Shown: positions 20,901 to 33,900 of the stretch, piece by piece
How the letters are laid out: each line of letters starts with the position of its first letter
Numbering within the stretch: position 1 is the stretch's first letter
Origin: Larus michahellis
Lineage: Eukaryota; Chordata; Aves; Charadriiformes; Laridae
Length of the DNA stretch: 64,000 nucleotides
NCBI RefSeq assembly: GCF_964199755.1
Contig: NC_133903.1
Coordinates: 3,365,001-3,429,000 of the forward strand
Direction: 5' to 3'
The notes under the pieces: generated by a model
Seen by the model: only the letters and a program-made list of their open reading frames with translations
What the model was told of the DNA's origin: nothing
Databases searched by the model: none
Position numbers and translations under genes: made by a program

Positions 20901-22400
20901 TGTCCTCACGCATTATTGCACTCCCCTGTTTCCTATTAGTATTCACCCATACGTGTACTCAGTGTGCATAGCGTCCACTGAACCTCAGCAATATACACCT
21001 ACTGGAGGCCTGTGAGCACAAATCAACCCACGTCCCTTAAATACACCAGCGCAAACAAGCCAGCCCGGTGCTTCTAGTTCATAGCCACGTGTGGCCAGTG
21101 GACTCCCGTGTGCAAAGCTGCTTTAGTGCCCGCTGGCTGGAGCGGGGTGGCTGTGGCCACGGGGGTGCAGCCAGAGCCGGGCTCCTCTTGGAATCACCCC
21201 TGGCTAACTCTCTTGGGTCTAGTCCAGGGGCCTCCAGACCTCCAGCTTTATAGGATAATTTAAAATTAAGCTAAGAAATGACCTATTTTTAGTGGTGGGC
21301 TCTAACCGCCAGCCCGACGGGGCACAGCAGTGATGCTGCAAATGGTGCCATTGCAAAGTCCCTTGTTTTTTCTTGCTTTGGACACCCCCGTCCAGCCACC
21401 AGCCCTTACCATCTGGGAGAGCACCAGGGCTCCCTCCTCCAGCCCAAGGACTTAGGCCTTTCCCTCCGTCTCTGGAGCCAGAGCGACTCACTGGCTTTCC
21501 TAAAACTCCATGCTCTTTGTTTTAGGACAATAGCTTTGCAGAAAAAAAACCCCATATCACGAAACAATAGCCTGGGTGGAAGCAGAGCCTCCCAGGCATT
21601 GCCCGCTGGCTGCGTGCTCCAGGCAGGCTCAGCTCCTTCTCGGGGGGTGAGTTTGGGTTACCCCAAATCCAGGTGGGTCTCCCGGCGCCTTCCACCCCCA
21701 GACCAAATCAGGGGCTGCAATTTCCCCAGCGCACGCCTCTGTGCGAGGCTTCTCCAGACTTGTTTATCTGCCGCTTGGCGGTATTTATACCTCCTCCGCA
21801 GCCTTTTCAGTCCCTCCAGGGAATTCCTAAAACTCCCCCGTGCAATCGGGAGTCAGCCCTCAGCTCCATCCGCGCCGCCTTGGGAATGTGTTACCCCGGG
21901 AAGGGTTTTATCATGGATTTGGCACATGCCTTCGCCAGCTCACCCCGATTCCCTTTCCCCCCAGACCTACGGCTCTGCATTAGCTCCTTGCTCCTGGCTG
22001 TTCTGCTTGGGACCTCCTTCCATCGTTCCTCTCTACATGCAGCATCCGGAGACCGGCCGTCTCGGTGCCATGCCAGGGCTGGACGGTGCGAATGCTCCTC
22101 CAGAGCTCCAAATAGAAAAAAACTATTTATGTTTTATAGACTATTTAAACTCTTTATTTAAGTCAAAACAACCCTTTTGAGCTAAATCTCAGTGACACAG
22201 TCAATGGTATCTCTATATTTCTGCAGTCTCACCCTGCTGTGCTTTACAGGACCAGCCAGAAGAGGGCTGGAGACTCCAGGCAAATCCCTGAGACAAACGA
22301 TAATCATAAGAAAAAATCACACATGGGTCTAACTCTAGAAGAGCCTGATGCAACACCCGCTGCTGCTGTGGGACGGGGGTCAGCTCTGCAGCCTGCTCCA
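17930..22400. other. Non-coding interval right of GRIFIN
   Basis: No gene is recognised. At 19331-19385 there is an AT-rich cluster of homeobox and POU-like motifs. A CpG-richer patch lies at 20.45-20.70 kb. MEF2-like AT blocks (CTATTTAT, CTATTTAAA) lie at 22.1-22.17 kb. Long frames such as 17967-18665 minus do not resemble any protein known to me. Confidence 0.45.
19331..19385. promoter_or_regulatory. AT-rich homeobox/POU motif cluster (possible enhancer)
   Basis: Within 55 bp in an otherwise GC-rich area there are TAATTG-type, TTATTCATAATTA and ATGCTAATGA motifs. This is the texture of conserved non-coding elements bound by homeodomain and POU factors. Conservation cannot be tested here. 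Confidence 0.3.
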
Positions 22401-25400
22401 GGAGGCTTCAGTCTCCCCCAAGACGCGCTGCGGATGGAGCCCCTGCAGCTGCCCGGCCTGAACATCCCGACGCAGCTCCTGCGAGAGCAGGGAAAGGAAA
22501 ACATCACACCCTGCAAGGTGGCAGGAGAAACAGGGAGAAGCTAACACCCCCCGGCACACGCTGCCCCCGCCCGGTGTTGACCGAGCTTCATGTGCCTCCT
22601 TGGAGTGCTAACGAGCTGCTGGGAACGGCCTCGGTGCTGGGGGCATTTATCAGATTTTCCATTCTTTGGCTGCTTGTTAGCATGTCCCATCATCTTTCCA
22701 GTTAGGGACTGGTGCTGGGGAAGGGGAGGGCACGTTCTCTGCACCAGCAGCCATCCGGGCAGCTGCCAGTATGAAATTCTGCTTTTATTCTTTTTGGGCG
22801 GTAAGTGAGAACAGGAGCCCGGTTGGGTGCCAGGTGGTGCTGTGAAATGTGAAGGACGGCGAGCAAAACCTCTGCCTCTCATCGCAATCTTTCCCCGTGC
22901 CGGCAAAAGGGGAAGGCGATCCCAACCCCGCCGGCGCCGGGAACTGGCACAAGCGCAACTGAGGCCAAGCCCGGAGCCGCCGCCGTCCCCGGCACAGCTC
23001 CCGCTCGCCGCTCAGGACTTCCCTTTCATGCCGCTTTGAGGAGCGGGGATGAAAGGCAAGGCAGTGGAAACACAAAGCACGCCTGGTTTATTTTATTTAT
23101 GACTGGCCTCCGCTTAAAAGGAAACCAGCTTTATCAGCTCCAGCACTGCCAGGGCAGATGGGTAAATGAGAGGGGAGGGTTTCGTTTATGATCTGGAGCT
23201 CGAGTTTGCTCTTATATGGGCATCGCCACCAGGCATTTCTTGCTGCCACCTTGCTGCTACTTGTGTTACCCGGGACGGCCAGGCTCTCGCTGGAAACCCA
23301 GCCAGGGTCCTCCAGAGGTGAAAGGCAGGAGGCGGAGAGAGCGGTTGAGCTCAGGTTGTATCTACTCCTACTTCCTTGGCTCGGGGCAGCTACACGTGCT
23401 GCAACACAAACATGGCTGCAGCCAGCACATCCCCTCCGGTTGGCACTCGTACCTGCTGCGTCGTCACCCAGCCAGGCTTTGTGAACCATGACTTTGTTGC
23501 TTGCTCAGTTCCCTGGGGAGAAGGCTACATCCAAGCAGGTCCTGTTGCCCTCGCCAGTGGCTCCAGCTGGAAAGCAGCGGTGGGTCTGGGGCACGGCTGG
23601 TGCTCGCCCATCGCTCCTGCTCAGCGCTGTGAGGTGCAAGCAGAAGGTAAACACACGACCTGGCACGGGCTGTTGTTTATTGCCCCGGGGTTCCGAGACC
23701 CAATATTTGATCATCCGTACATAATTGCCCCCTTGTATATGCAGGGACCTGATTTATCCTGCTCCTCGGTGATACCTTCCAAGCTCCCCGGGGAGACATC
23801 TGTCTCCCTCTTCCCGGTGATTGATGGGGAAGGAGGAGAGCTGGCGCTGGGCCTCGCCGTGCTCCTCAGAGTCAGCGTGTGGGTGTACTGCGTGTCCTTC
23901 CATGGTGGTCTCTGGCTCAGAGCTAAAGCAATGACAGATCCTCATGAGGACGGGGGGGATACGTGTGCGCTCTCCCTGCTCAGTTTTACCTTAAGTTCCT
24001 GGGGAATGGTGTCAGCATTGCCGAAGCCCCCTCCATCCCCCATCGCCTCACCTCTAACTCTTACCAATTCAGAAGTGTTTCCCAGCGGCTTCCCAGGCGA
24101 GGTTAGCCTCCGAGGGACAGGTTTCCTCGGTCTGAGCAGCTCTTATTCTGTGTTGAATGATTTACTGCCCCAAAACACAGGGCGGGGAGGAGGCACATCA
24201 TGAGAGGGGCTGCAGCTTGGCAGCATGCTCTGCTCCTGCGCTGGGCTGCGCGCACAAGTAACAGCACGACCATCTCCTGCCGATGCTCTCCCCTGCAAGC
24301 CTCCTGCCAGCTCTTTGGCCGGGGAGACCGCATGGCAACAGGCCTGAGCATGGCACAGGCGGGCCACGCTCCGCATATCAAAGCCTGGATTCCTCCCCCC
24401 CGGGGACCAACGCGTGGGTTGGAGCCGCAGTCACGCGCCTGCAGGTGGGTTTGGAGAAGATGCGGAGGAGAGGGAAGCCTAGAGCTGAGAGGAAGGAGGG
24501 AGGCGACCTGTGAGGTTTGGGGGATGCTCTGGGGTTCAGGGAGCGGCCAGACACAGGTGCTTCCCATGTGCTGGAGCCCTGCTGGCTCTTGGCAGGTTTC
24601 ATGACGAGGGTTCAGGTCTGGGGACATCAGGATTTGTGTAGCCCTGTTTTTCTGTAAGTTTTTATTGAGATTTATTAATGTAAGGAGTCGTAGTCAGGTG
24701 CTGGCATCATACATACCTTCCCATGCCCATGTTTGATATCCCCATCAGCCTTGAAAATAGCTGTCCTACGGGCTGGGTCCTAGAGAAGGTCTGATTTGGG
24801 GTCAGATGATGACTGGCACCAAAGGAGGCAGAAAAAGCTCAAAAGAGGAGAAAATGATGAGACCATCAGTGTCACAAACCTTGTAGCCTCTTCCAGCTGG
24901 TGGCTCAGCCCAGCCCTGGGTGACCTTTCCCAGGCACACAGAACTGCAAATAATAATTACTCAGGAGGAAGATGCACCAAGTCCAGAGACAGCACAGCCT
25001 CTTCCCAGCAGGCAGCCAGCCCGGGAAGCTCTTCCCGGAGAGCCACTATCCATCCAGGGCAGCAAGACATGCCAGAGACAGCACTGCTTCTGACCAGGAT
25101 GAGCAGTTTTGCCTCCAGGCGAATCGGTGGTGGGTAGCGCTGAGACACAATAGGATGGGCATCATGCCGGGCTCCTGGAGCTGCTGATGGAAGCATGAAC
25201 TCCACCCCATGGAGATCTCCAGGGAGGCTAGAGGGGTTTTAGAACTACTTGTGGGGGAGGAACTCTGGGTTTGGTCAAGGAAAAGGATTTAGGAAGTGAG
25301 GCTTGCAGCTCTGGGTTCCAGAGCATGTCCTTCCTCCATCTCTGAACTTTTCAACCGCCCCTTGCACCACCACTGCTTTCTTCTTGTGGTCCTGTTGCAC

Positions 25401-28400
25401 TGAAGCCACCAGGCTGTCATCTGCCCTGACGCATCAGTGGCGTAAAGGGACTCTGATGTTTGCAGAGGGCATGTAGGGTCCACTCCCCATCCCAGCCCCT
25501 GGGAGAAGGTGGGACAACACATGGGGAGGTGAGCGGTGGGAAGGGCATTTTCAGCCTGGCAGGGCCTGGCACGCATCCAAAGGGTACCAGTACCAGCAAG
25601 ACCCCATACATATCTGCCTCAGGCCACCAAGCCAACAAACCCCGGAGCTTGGAGACTTGGTCCTCTCCATGTGGGCTCTGACCTTTCCTATGCAGGCCTG
25701 GTGGCTGAGGAGAAGCGCTGGGCATTGCAGCAACCTGCAAGAGGCAGCTGGGGAGGAGGATGCAGCTTTCTGCTATTTTGGAGAGCAGGGAGGAAGAGGA
25801 AGGGCTGCTGACAAAGATCGAAACTAGAAAAATGACAACGATGACAAAAAACCTCCTCCCATTTGGGGAACCAAATGTATTTGTTTCCTGATGTGATGAG
25901 GATAGCTCAAACCGAGAGACGCAAGTTCAAGTTACTAAACTGCAACTCCTCGTGTCCCAGGGCGAGGGTGGCTTGTTTCAGTTGGAAAGGACCAAACGCC
26001 CTACCAGATCCCTCGGTCCCTGACCTGCCCAGGGGCTGGGAGGTGCCTTTAACCCAATGCCTGTCTCCTCTGCCTGGCTCCCCTCCGTCCTCTTCCCCAT
26101 CCACTGTACAGGGCTGGCTAACAGGAATGCGGGTGCACCTCTGAGCCTGGAACTGTACTGGGGGAAGCCAAGGAGGTGGTAGCCAATGGTACCATATTTT
26201 TTGGAGATTGTGGGGCACATGGAGGTGCTAAGGAATGAAGAATGGGAAGCGTAGCCTTCCCTATAGCCACGTTTGTTGCTGATTGTCCCACTGCCTGCTC
26301 CTCCAGAGCTGGAGGAGCAACGAGCCCAGCTCCCCCTCGGGAGCTCTGCTCCTCTCTGCCCCTTCCCGCAGCGAGACTCCCTGACCCCGCTCCAGGTCCT
26401 CATTTGCAGACAGCAAAATTGTTCTTCTTGAGACAAACAAAAAGACAGTCACTGCCCCAGGGAGCCTGTGGTCAAGGCGAGGAGATGCCACGTTATTTGG
26501 TTTCTTCTTTATTTTCATTTTGGTTTTTAGAGTTGCAGATGGGCTCCAGCCACAAAGTCTGGAGGCAGGTCCAGCTTCCAGTGACTCCTGACTTGGGTGG
26601 AGGCTGAACCCAGGCTGCTGATTCAGTCCCTCTCTATTTCTGGTGCTGGATTTATACATAATTTGATTCTATATAGTTGCGGATAGAACTGAGCAAAGCG
26701 TGAGAATTTCAGCAGGGAGGTGAAGGGATGCTTTAGAAATGAAGTATTTGTTAGCGCAAGATTTCAGCAAGAGGAAGGGATATAAACTGGCAGCAAGAGC
26801 ACAGTGTGGGGGGACGCCACGTGCCCTGCGATGGGTTTAATCCACGAAAGGCTCATCCCAGACCCATCTGCACCTTGACTGCGATTTTCCTGCTCAAGGA
26901 GCAGCTCTGGGAAGTGGGGCTGAAGTCCCATCTGCATCTCAGTACCAGCTCAGGAGAAGCCAAGGCACGGTTGAGATCTGAGGACAGAGCTGCCACTCCA
27001 GAATGTGCTGTATCCATCTTCTCCGCTCCTGCTGTGTCCGATGGCGGGTTTCCAGCCCCTGAGGGCTGGAGAGCAGGCACAGAGGGAGATGCCCGTCTGC
27101 CCCAGTCGGGGGCAAAGCTCCCACGGATGGGAAAGGAGAAGAGCTGCAGGGTTTCAGCCTCGACCTCCAAGAGCGATCTGGGGTAGTGCTGACCCGCCTC
27201 TGCACTTCATCAATCCTGTTTTGTACTTGATGTGGATCGTAGCCTGGGGAGAGGTTATCCAACCATGGCTCTGCTCCTCACATCCTCTGCTTCTCCTCCT
27301 CCTCTTTTAGATCTGGCTGCTGGGAGAAATTATCTTTTTTTCTGGAGCTTTCACCAAACTGCAAGGGGGTTTCCAAAACATCTGGAACAGCTCATGGAGC
27401 TGGAGTGGAGTGTAACACTGAGGGTGGAAATAGGGTCATGGAAACGGAGGCACCCTCTTGGATCAATGCTCAAGAACGGCACTTGGGAAGGGCTGAGTTC
27501 AAATCCTCGCCCTACTCGCAAAGGAAACGAGTTGGAAAAATCCCAGTGAGACCTTGTCCACACCACCACGTGCCTCTGGGTCCTGCTCCCCAGGGACCAT
27601 GCCTGGAGGAGGTCCCACTAGTGCTCACCATTGCCCATTGCCTTAGCGTAGGGATGTGACACTGCGCCGTGAAGGGCAGCGTGGGCGTTTTGGTCTCCCA
27701 GACTCAAAACCTGCTCTTATGTCCAGGCTGGGAGGAGGTCTAGAAAGAACCAGTATTTTGGAAAGGGCAAAGAGGCCCCTCAGGTTATTTGGAGGCTGCC
27801 AGCTTGGCATCCATCACAGCTGAAATACTGAGATGGCTTTTAATGCAAAGCAACATGTAGTTAATTAAAGGAGGAGTGTAACTGATGCCAATCCCAGAAA
27901 ACGATGAAAATAGATCTTGCTAACTTCTTCATTTCTACAGGGCTAGGATTTAGGCTGATAAAGATGATCTTGTCAATGCAACAGCCTTGGTTGTGTGGTT
28001 TGACTTGGCTTCTGGCCACGGTACAAATGGAGTGGAGTCTACTGCTTAGATAGATTGATAAACACTAATGATATAAAACCATCATGGCTCACCGGACGGG
28101 AGGGCAAACGGGGCTGGCTATGGGCTGGGAGACGCAGCTGCCCTGGGGAAGTGCGGTCGTGCAGCTGCCTCGTCAGTGGGGTTGCAAAGAAAGCAGTTCT
28201 TGAGCATTCCCAGTTTTACCTGTTTGGTGAAAAAAATAAAACCCTTCCGATGATAACATTTATAAATGGCCGTTAAAAAATAAGCCAGATCACTCAGCTT
28301 GGTGCAAGCCAAAACTGCCTCTTTTAGTACCACCACTTAAAGAGTCTAGGAACAAAAAAGGAAGGTGGTATTTATAGGATGGGAAAACCTCTCTGTCTTG

Positions 28401-30700
28401 GGAAGCAAAGCATGTGAAAGCCATGGCAGAATGATGGGTTTTAGCCTTATTTTAGTGGGACAGCCTCTAAAAATGTTTCTGCGGTCCTTCAGAGGTAATC
28501 CGGATGCCCAGGGTCCTCAGATGTGCGGTTGCAAAGTGCTGCAGTCGCTCTGACTCTGTCCCCGGTGTAGCGCAGCAGCCGTGAGGGCAGCCACCGTCCT
28601 TGGATGCGGTGGGGCGAGGATGGAGGTTTTATTTGCTGGGGCGGTGGGGCGGGGGCAGGCAGAGCGGTGTCCCTGGCTCTGGTGTCCCCTTGCCAAGGAG
28701 GAGGGTGGCACATATGGAGTGTCCAGGAAAAGAGCCCCAGAAGTGATTCAGGGACTGGAAATATTGCCTGGGCAGCCAGGGCGGGGAAGCCCAGTTTATT
28801 TACTGAGCGTTCTTTATTTTAACATCATGTATTGAAGAGTTTTGGCTTGATGGCTCATGGTAACCCTAAATGTCAGGGTTGAGATGGGAGAGGATTTCCC
28901 AGACCGATAAACAAAAGCAGGATAAGATCGAGCGGATGGCTACCAAGGGGCACAACTTTGGGCTGGAACGAACGTTCAATTAATCTGAAATATTTAAATG
29001 GAGGCCGGGACACCTTGTCCCCCTTCTTTAGTACAACCTTTAACTTCTTTAGAGAAATCTTTAACTTCTGCAGAGAGCATTTGGGAGGCAGGGTGAGGGA
29101 CTCCTGCATGCCACGGCGGGTACCTCCACCTGCCAGCCCGCAGCAGGCTGGCAGGATTTAAACCCCACCGACGGCCCCAGGCAGTCCCATCCAGGAGAGA
29201 AAACAAGCTGTGAAAAAAGTAAACATGTCACTGAAGTATTTTCCCTTCAGATGGGTTGATCTTTCCGAGCTCAGAGAAAGGACACAAGGAAGCTGCTGTC
29301 AGACGTGCACACACCAACCCCTGACTTCACAAATATTTGACTAACGTTTACCGAGCTTTATGTGTTATTCTGCAATAAATTTTAAAAAAGGAAAATAAAG
29401 AGGTTTTGCTGGACACTTCCGGACGCGGTTCCCTCAGGTGACCTCCCTGCCGCGCTCAGCCCCACGCTCAGCCGCCGTCACCACTGGCCACGCTCCCCCC
29501 CGCCCCCTGGACCGAATCCTTGTGGGATCAAAAGCTCCAGCAGGGATGCTGAGCCATGTGTGCCACCCATGGGACACCGTGCCTGGCACGGCGCTGGGCG
29601 AGAGCCTGCCCCATCTCCATCCACATCCCACAGACATGTGTGAAGCGCCTCCGTAGGGATGGACGGGCGCCCTCGGCCCCATCCCTTCTTTAATGCACAG
29701 ACGGGCTGTTGTTTATGTAGGACCTTCCTAAAGTGCCTTTGCTGTTGAGCTCTCTCCGCTGTTTCCTGGATTTGAACCCCTTATCACAGCCTTGCCCCGG
29801 GAAAATGCACTTGGCAGGGTGCGCTTTATGAGCTGATAAGTTTTTATTGCAGCCAGCCTTATTGATGGGACGACTGAAATAAAGAGGTGGGGACCCTGCG
29901 TCTGCGCGGGGGGGACAGGAGGTGTAAGCGGCTCCTCTTTTCACTAAACTTAGTAGTCCGGACACAGGTTATAAGTAAAACCCAGGCAGTTTGGAGTCCA
30001 GCTCAGGCACTCCTGGGAAGGTCTGTGTCAGAGGTCTCCGGGAGCAGCTGCAGTTTGTACCGGGGGATTGGATTTCATTGAAATATTTATTTCCATTCCC
30101 CACAAGAGGAAGCAGCACCCAGGGATGTGGTGTCCCCCGCACCCTGTTCACACCTCAGCCCCATAACCGCCTCGGGACCCCCCTCGGCACGGCGAGGGCT
30201 CCCGGCTGCATCCCGCCGGGCCATCCTGCTGGTGTACGGAGCGGTTTGCACCCTCTTCTGCCTCGGTTTCCCTCTCCACACACCTCCGTCTCAGCCTTTC
30301 CTCCCATGTGGGCCGAGTTCTTCTCTTGGAGGTGGTTTGCGTTCTACTTTTTTTTTTTCCTTAGCATCAGATTAGAAATAAATTAAAGTGGCCAATAATG
30401 ATTTTGCCAGGTGCTGACTCCCTCTGTGCTTTAGCTCTGAGCATGCTTTTGTGTGCGTGTGTGTGTACAAGAGATGAACAATGATTAAAGAGGCTTTATT
30501 AGTCCCATGACTAAGCTATAATAGGAGAAACCTGTGTCCTTCCTGCCAGCGACCAGCACGAGGGGAAGAGCTCGCTACGAGCGCTCTGCCCCAGCTCCCC
30601 ACTCCTGTGCGGAGGACAACGCTGCGGCCACATTAGAGGGTTTTCTGATCTCATTTACCCCCACAAAGGCCCGGGGAACGTAATGTTGGACACGAAGATT
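22401..30700. other. Non-coding interval with isolated CpG peaks
   Basis: No gene is recognised. A short CpG peak lies at 22.86-23.04 kb, just right of an exon-like segment with the donor GCG|GTAAGTG at 22801. AT-rich patches occur at 24.65-24.70, 27.83-27.90, 28.19-28.28 and 28.97-29.0 kb. A near-duplication of about 22 bp (CTTTAACTTCT core) lies at 29036-29072. Small CpG patches lie at 29.41-29.52 and 30.16-30.23 kb. The 275-codon plus-strand frame at 23376-24203 looks random. Confidence 0.4.
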
Positions 30701-30799
30701 GTTGTATGTGGTCTCTTCTAAGCTGTTCGTGGTCCCACGTGTCTGCTCCCAGCAGGCGTGGCGGCTCCTCGGGTGCTGCAGGGCAGCGGGAGCTCTCAC

Positions 30800-30958
30800 C
30801 AGGCAGGTCTCTTCCACGAGCCGGTGGTTTAACCTGCTCATGGAGATGGTGATGTCCACCCAAGGACACAGGACAGTGCTGAGGCTGCAGGTCTCGGGAA
30901 AGGATTCGTCCGCAGGGACTTGAACCAATCTTCCCCTAAACCAGAGCCGCAACCTGAG
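30800..30958 (-). other. Candidate exon of an unknown gene
   Basis: A 159-bp minus-strand segment is open for exactly 53 codons in phase 0. It is bounded by an acceptor-like CTCCTCTCCGCAG (AG at 30960-30959) and a donor CTG|GTGAGAG (GT at 30799-30798). The peptide starts LRLRLWFRGRLVQV, has cysteines at positions 24, 31 and 52, and its second half uses mostly C or G in third positions, as real exons do. I recognise no family and found no partner exon, so this could be a lone lncRNA exon or chance. Confidence 0.3.
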
Positions 30959-30999
30959 CTGCGGAGAGGAGCTGCACAAACTCCTTCAAAGGGCAGCCA

Positions 31000-33900
31000 G
31001 GGAGCCTGGCCTTCCTGATTTATCCGTCAGTCTAATACAAGATATTACCTTTTTTCAAGCTTCACCGTGCTCTTACACCACCAAATGCACCAGACCTCAC
31101 GGGTGCCCCTTTCCAGAATGTCTTCTAGTTGTGGGACAGCAGATACCAGGGCACTTCCCTGGCTGCTGTCTCAATTGCAGGGTGTAGGAAAACACCCCCA
31201 GGAGAGACACTGTCGGACGCTGGCTGGCTGTGGCTGGGCTGCGGACATCCCCTGGTCCCTGGGGTGTGTGACTGTCCTGGATCCAGCACCATGGGAATGA
31301 ATTAGGAGCTTCTGGGACCCGGGATGTGCTGTGAGATTGGCATGTCAGGAAAACAGAGCAGCCCAAAGTTACTATTGCTCTCTCTGTAAGAAGGGGACAA
31401 TCACTCCCAGCGTTTTGGGCCAACAGATACAAACTGCAGGCAGCCACGCAGCCTGCCCTATGGATGCAAATTCGTCAAGAGTCCAAGTGTTGGGGAAAGG
31501 GATGATTTTTGCATTTTGGTTGAGAAGTCTTCCCAGCACCTGGCTTTATGCCGGTCACTCACCCCGGCTACACCACGTCTCGGCAGAGCGATGCTCTGCG
31601 CTTCTGCCGCGCTGCGGCCGGCCAGAGGATGGGGCAGAGGAAAGCCCAGGGAGATATCTCCTTTCCTCCCCATACCTCCGTGCCCTGGGCGACCCTTCAG
31701 CAGCTTCATTCCCATTGGAAGAGGCAGGATCAGAACATCAGGAGCAGGATGCCCTTTTCCCTGGGCCTGCCGCCACTGAACCACACGGGGCTTGCAAAGC
31801 CTTCTGCAAATGCCCCCCTGGGCCAGCCGGCACATCCCGCCCTCCTGCAGGAACCGACATTACCATCCCCGCTCGCGAACAAAGGAGGTTGCATCATAAC
31901 TGCTTTTTAAACTCCGTGGCTTTTGAAGTCAAAGCCAAAGCTTGTTTTTACGCCTGCATTGAGCCAAGTCCCTTGTTCTGGTGTTTACGAGAGTCTCTTC
32001 GGTTAGCAGCAGCTCACCTCACCTTCTGTAACAGCGGGGTTATCTCAGCGGTGTTTGTCCAGACTGGCAAGAATCTGGGCTCTTGAAGCACTAACAATCA
32101 ACGTCATGAGAGAAACCAAATGATAGCTCTCCTGGAAGATTTCCAGCTCTCTCTTCAGCCGTGGCCGATATAATCAAGATCAGGATTACCTAGAGGGGAA
32201 GAGACAGATTTTCAAGAGATGGACATCCTTCAGGAGCAACAGGGAGAACCTCGAAAACAGGGCCTCAAAGTCCATGGGGTAGGGATGGAGTCAGCTGTGC
32301 CATTGTTCACCCCACTTCTGCGCTGCAGGAAGAAGACGCTCCAAACTGGGCTGGAGGGACCCCCGGCATCCCCGGGAGCAGCAGGTTTGCACCAGGAGTG
32401 GCTTGTCTTCCATTTCTGGGGTCATTTTGAAGTTGCAGAGCCACCCTGTGAGCCCTGGCCATGGGATCTTGCTCGCTGGCAGGAGCGGGGCATCCCCAGG
32501 AGCCTGTTTCTGCCCTGGATGGCTCATCACATGTTCTCTGCTGAATATTTACAGGGCAGCAGTTTGCAAACACCACTCTGGCTGCTCGCAGCATCCCGGT
32601 TTTCCCCAAAATCAACCAGTCAGGCTGTCTGCTTGGCATAAATATCCCGACCAAGGCGGGGGGACGAGCTGGCAGCAGCGGGAACCACCACCCGCAACGG
32701 GAGAGTGGGGAACGGGCTGAGCGTCCCCAACCCAAATACCTCACCCCGGGCATGGAGCAAAGAGGGCGTTCTGGGAAAATCTGGGCTGGCGGATGAAAGC
32801 CGAGCAGTTAATGCAGCGCCTTTTCTGCGCTGGCTTTTCCAGTCGCGGCTTGCACGGGCTTCCTTGCGGACATCTGGCAGATGGGCCGCGCGAGGAATGT
32901 AATGAGTTGTGCAGATGGGAGGTGCCGCGCTCAGGTTGCAGCCCGTGGGGCAGGGAGTCAGTGTTTTGTTTATAAACACAGGCGGGATGATTAAGATAAG
33001 AAGAGGATGGTAATTAAATTAAATTAAGGCTCTGGAAGTCGTTAGATGAGCCTGAAAGCATCGCCAGTCACTTTAATTCCTAGTTCTGGAAAACAGGGGC
33101 TCACTGTGATGGAGCATCGGAGGATGACGGGGGGACCGGGAGGCTCTTTCATCAGCTCAGTGGGGAAGAGATGCGCATATCCAAACGGGGGAGTCAGGAG
33201 GGAGTCAGGGAAAGGGAAAGCACCAGAGCACCAAGGGAGGGAGGGAAAGTCGGCAAAAGTTCTCCCCGCATCCCTGGGAACAGCAATCCCAGAGCATGAA
33301 TGGGGAACTGAGGCACGGTGGGATGAAGGGCCAAGGTTCCCACCAGGATTTTGGTGCCAATGGTGCAAGGAGGGGTGTAGTGATGTTTGCGGAAGTTAGT
33401 TAAGTTCTAAATGCCCCTGCACATCCAGAGCATCTCTGCAGATGCTTGGGAACGCCTCTGTGAGCAGGGGGGAGCGCTCGGATGAGCAGGAAGGGCAGGA
33501 TTGGGGAAGGCAGTCCTTGCCCAAATGGCCTGGGAGGCTTTTCTTGGCCGAGGGGGTGGCAAAGCCGGTCACCCACTGAGTGGGGGGTATTTCGGAGAAA
33601 AATGGGCTAGGAAGCGTGACAGCTGATGTGCAGTTTCGGATGTGTTTATGTATCCAGCACAGAGGTTGCAGCTCTACCTGTGCCAGCTCAAGGCAAACAA
33701 CGGCAACAACACCCAGATCCCAACCCGCGTCCCCGGAGCACCGAGGGCTGTTGTCTCCTCTGCTCAGGGCTGTCGGTTTGCAGAGGGATCCTGTGCGTAT
33801 TTATTTTTCTTTCCTGCTTGCAGTGGCCCTGATACACCTCCAAGCCTTAAATGCTTTCCCTGCTGCACAGATGGGATAAATTGGTCCTAGGAGCTTTCAT

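Noticed and set aside
22701-22801. Exon-like segment with acceptor TTTCCAG and donor GCG|GTAAGTG containing a start MKFCFYSFW
   Set aside because: The signals are good, but only ten codons follow the ATG before the donor, and no downstream exon with a matching frame was found.
23376-24203. 275-codon plus-strand frame
   Set aside because: It has no domain, mixed third-position usage and several overlapping open frames; it is consistent with GC-rich random sequence.
31331-32086. 251-codon plus-strand frame
   Set aside because: The composition looks random and no family is recognised.
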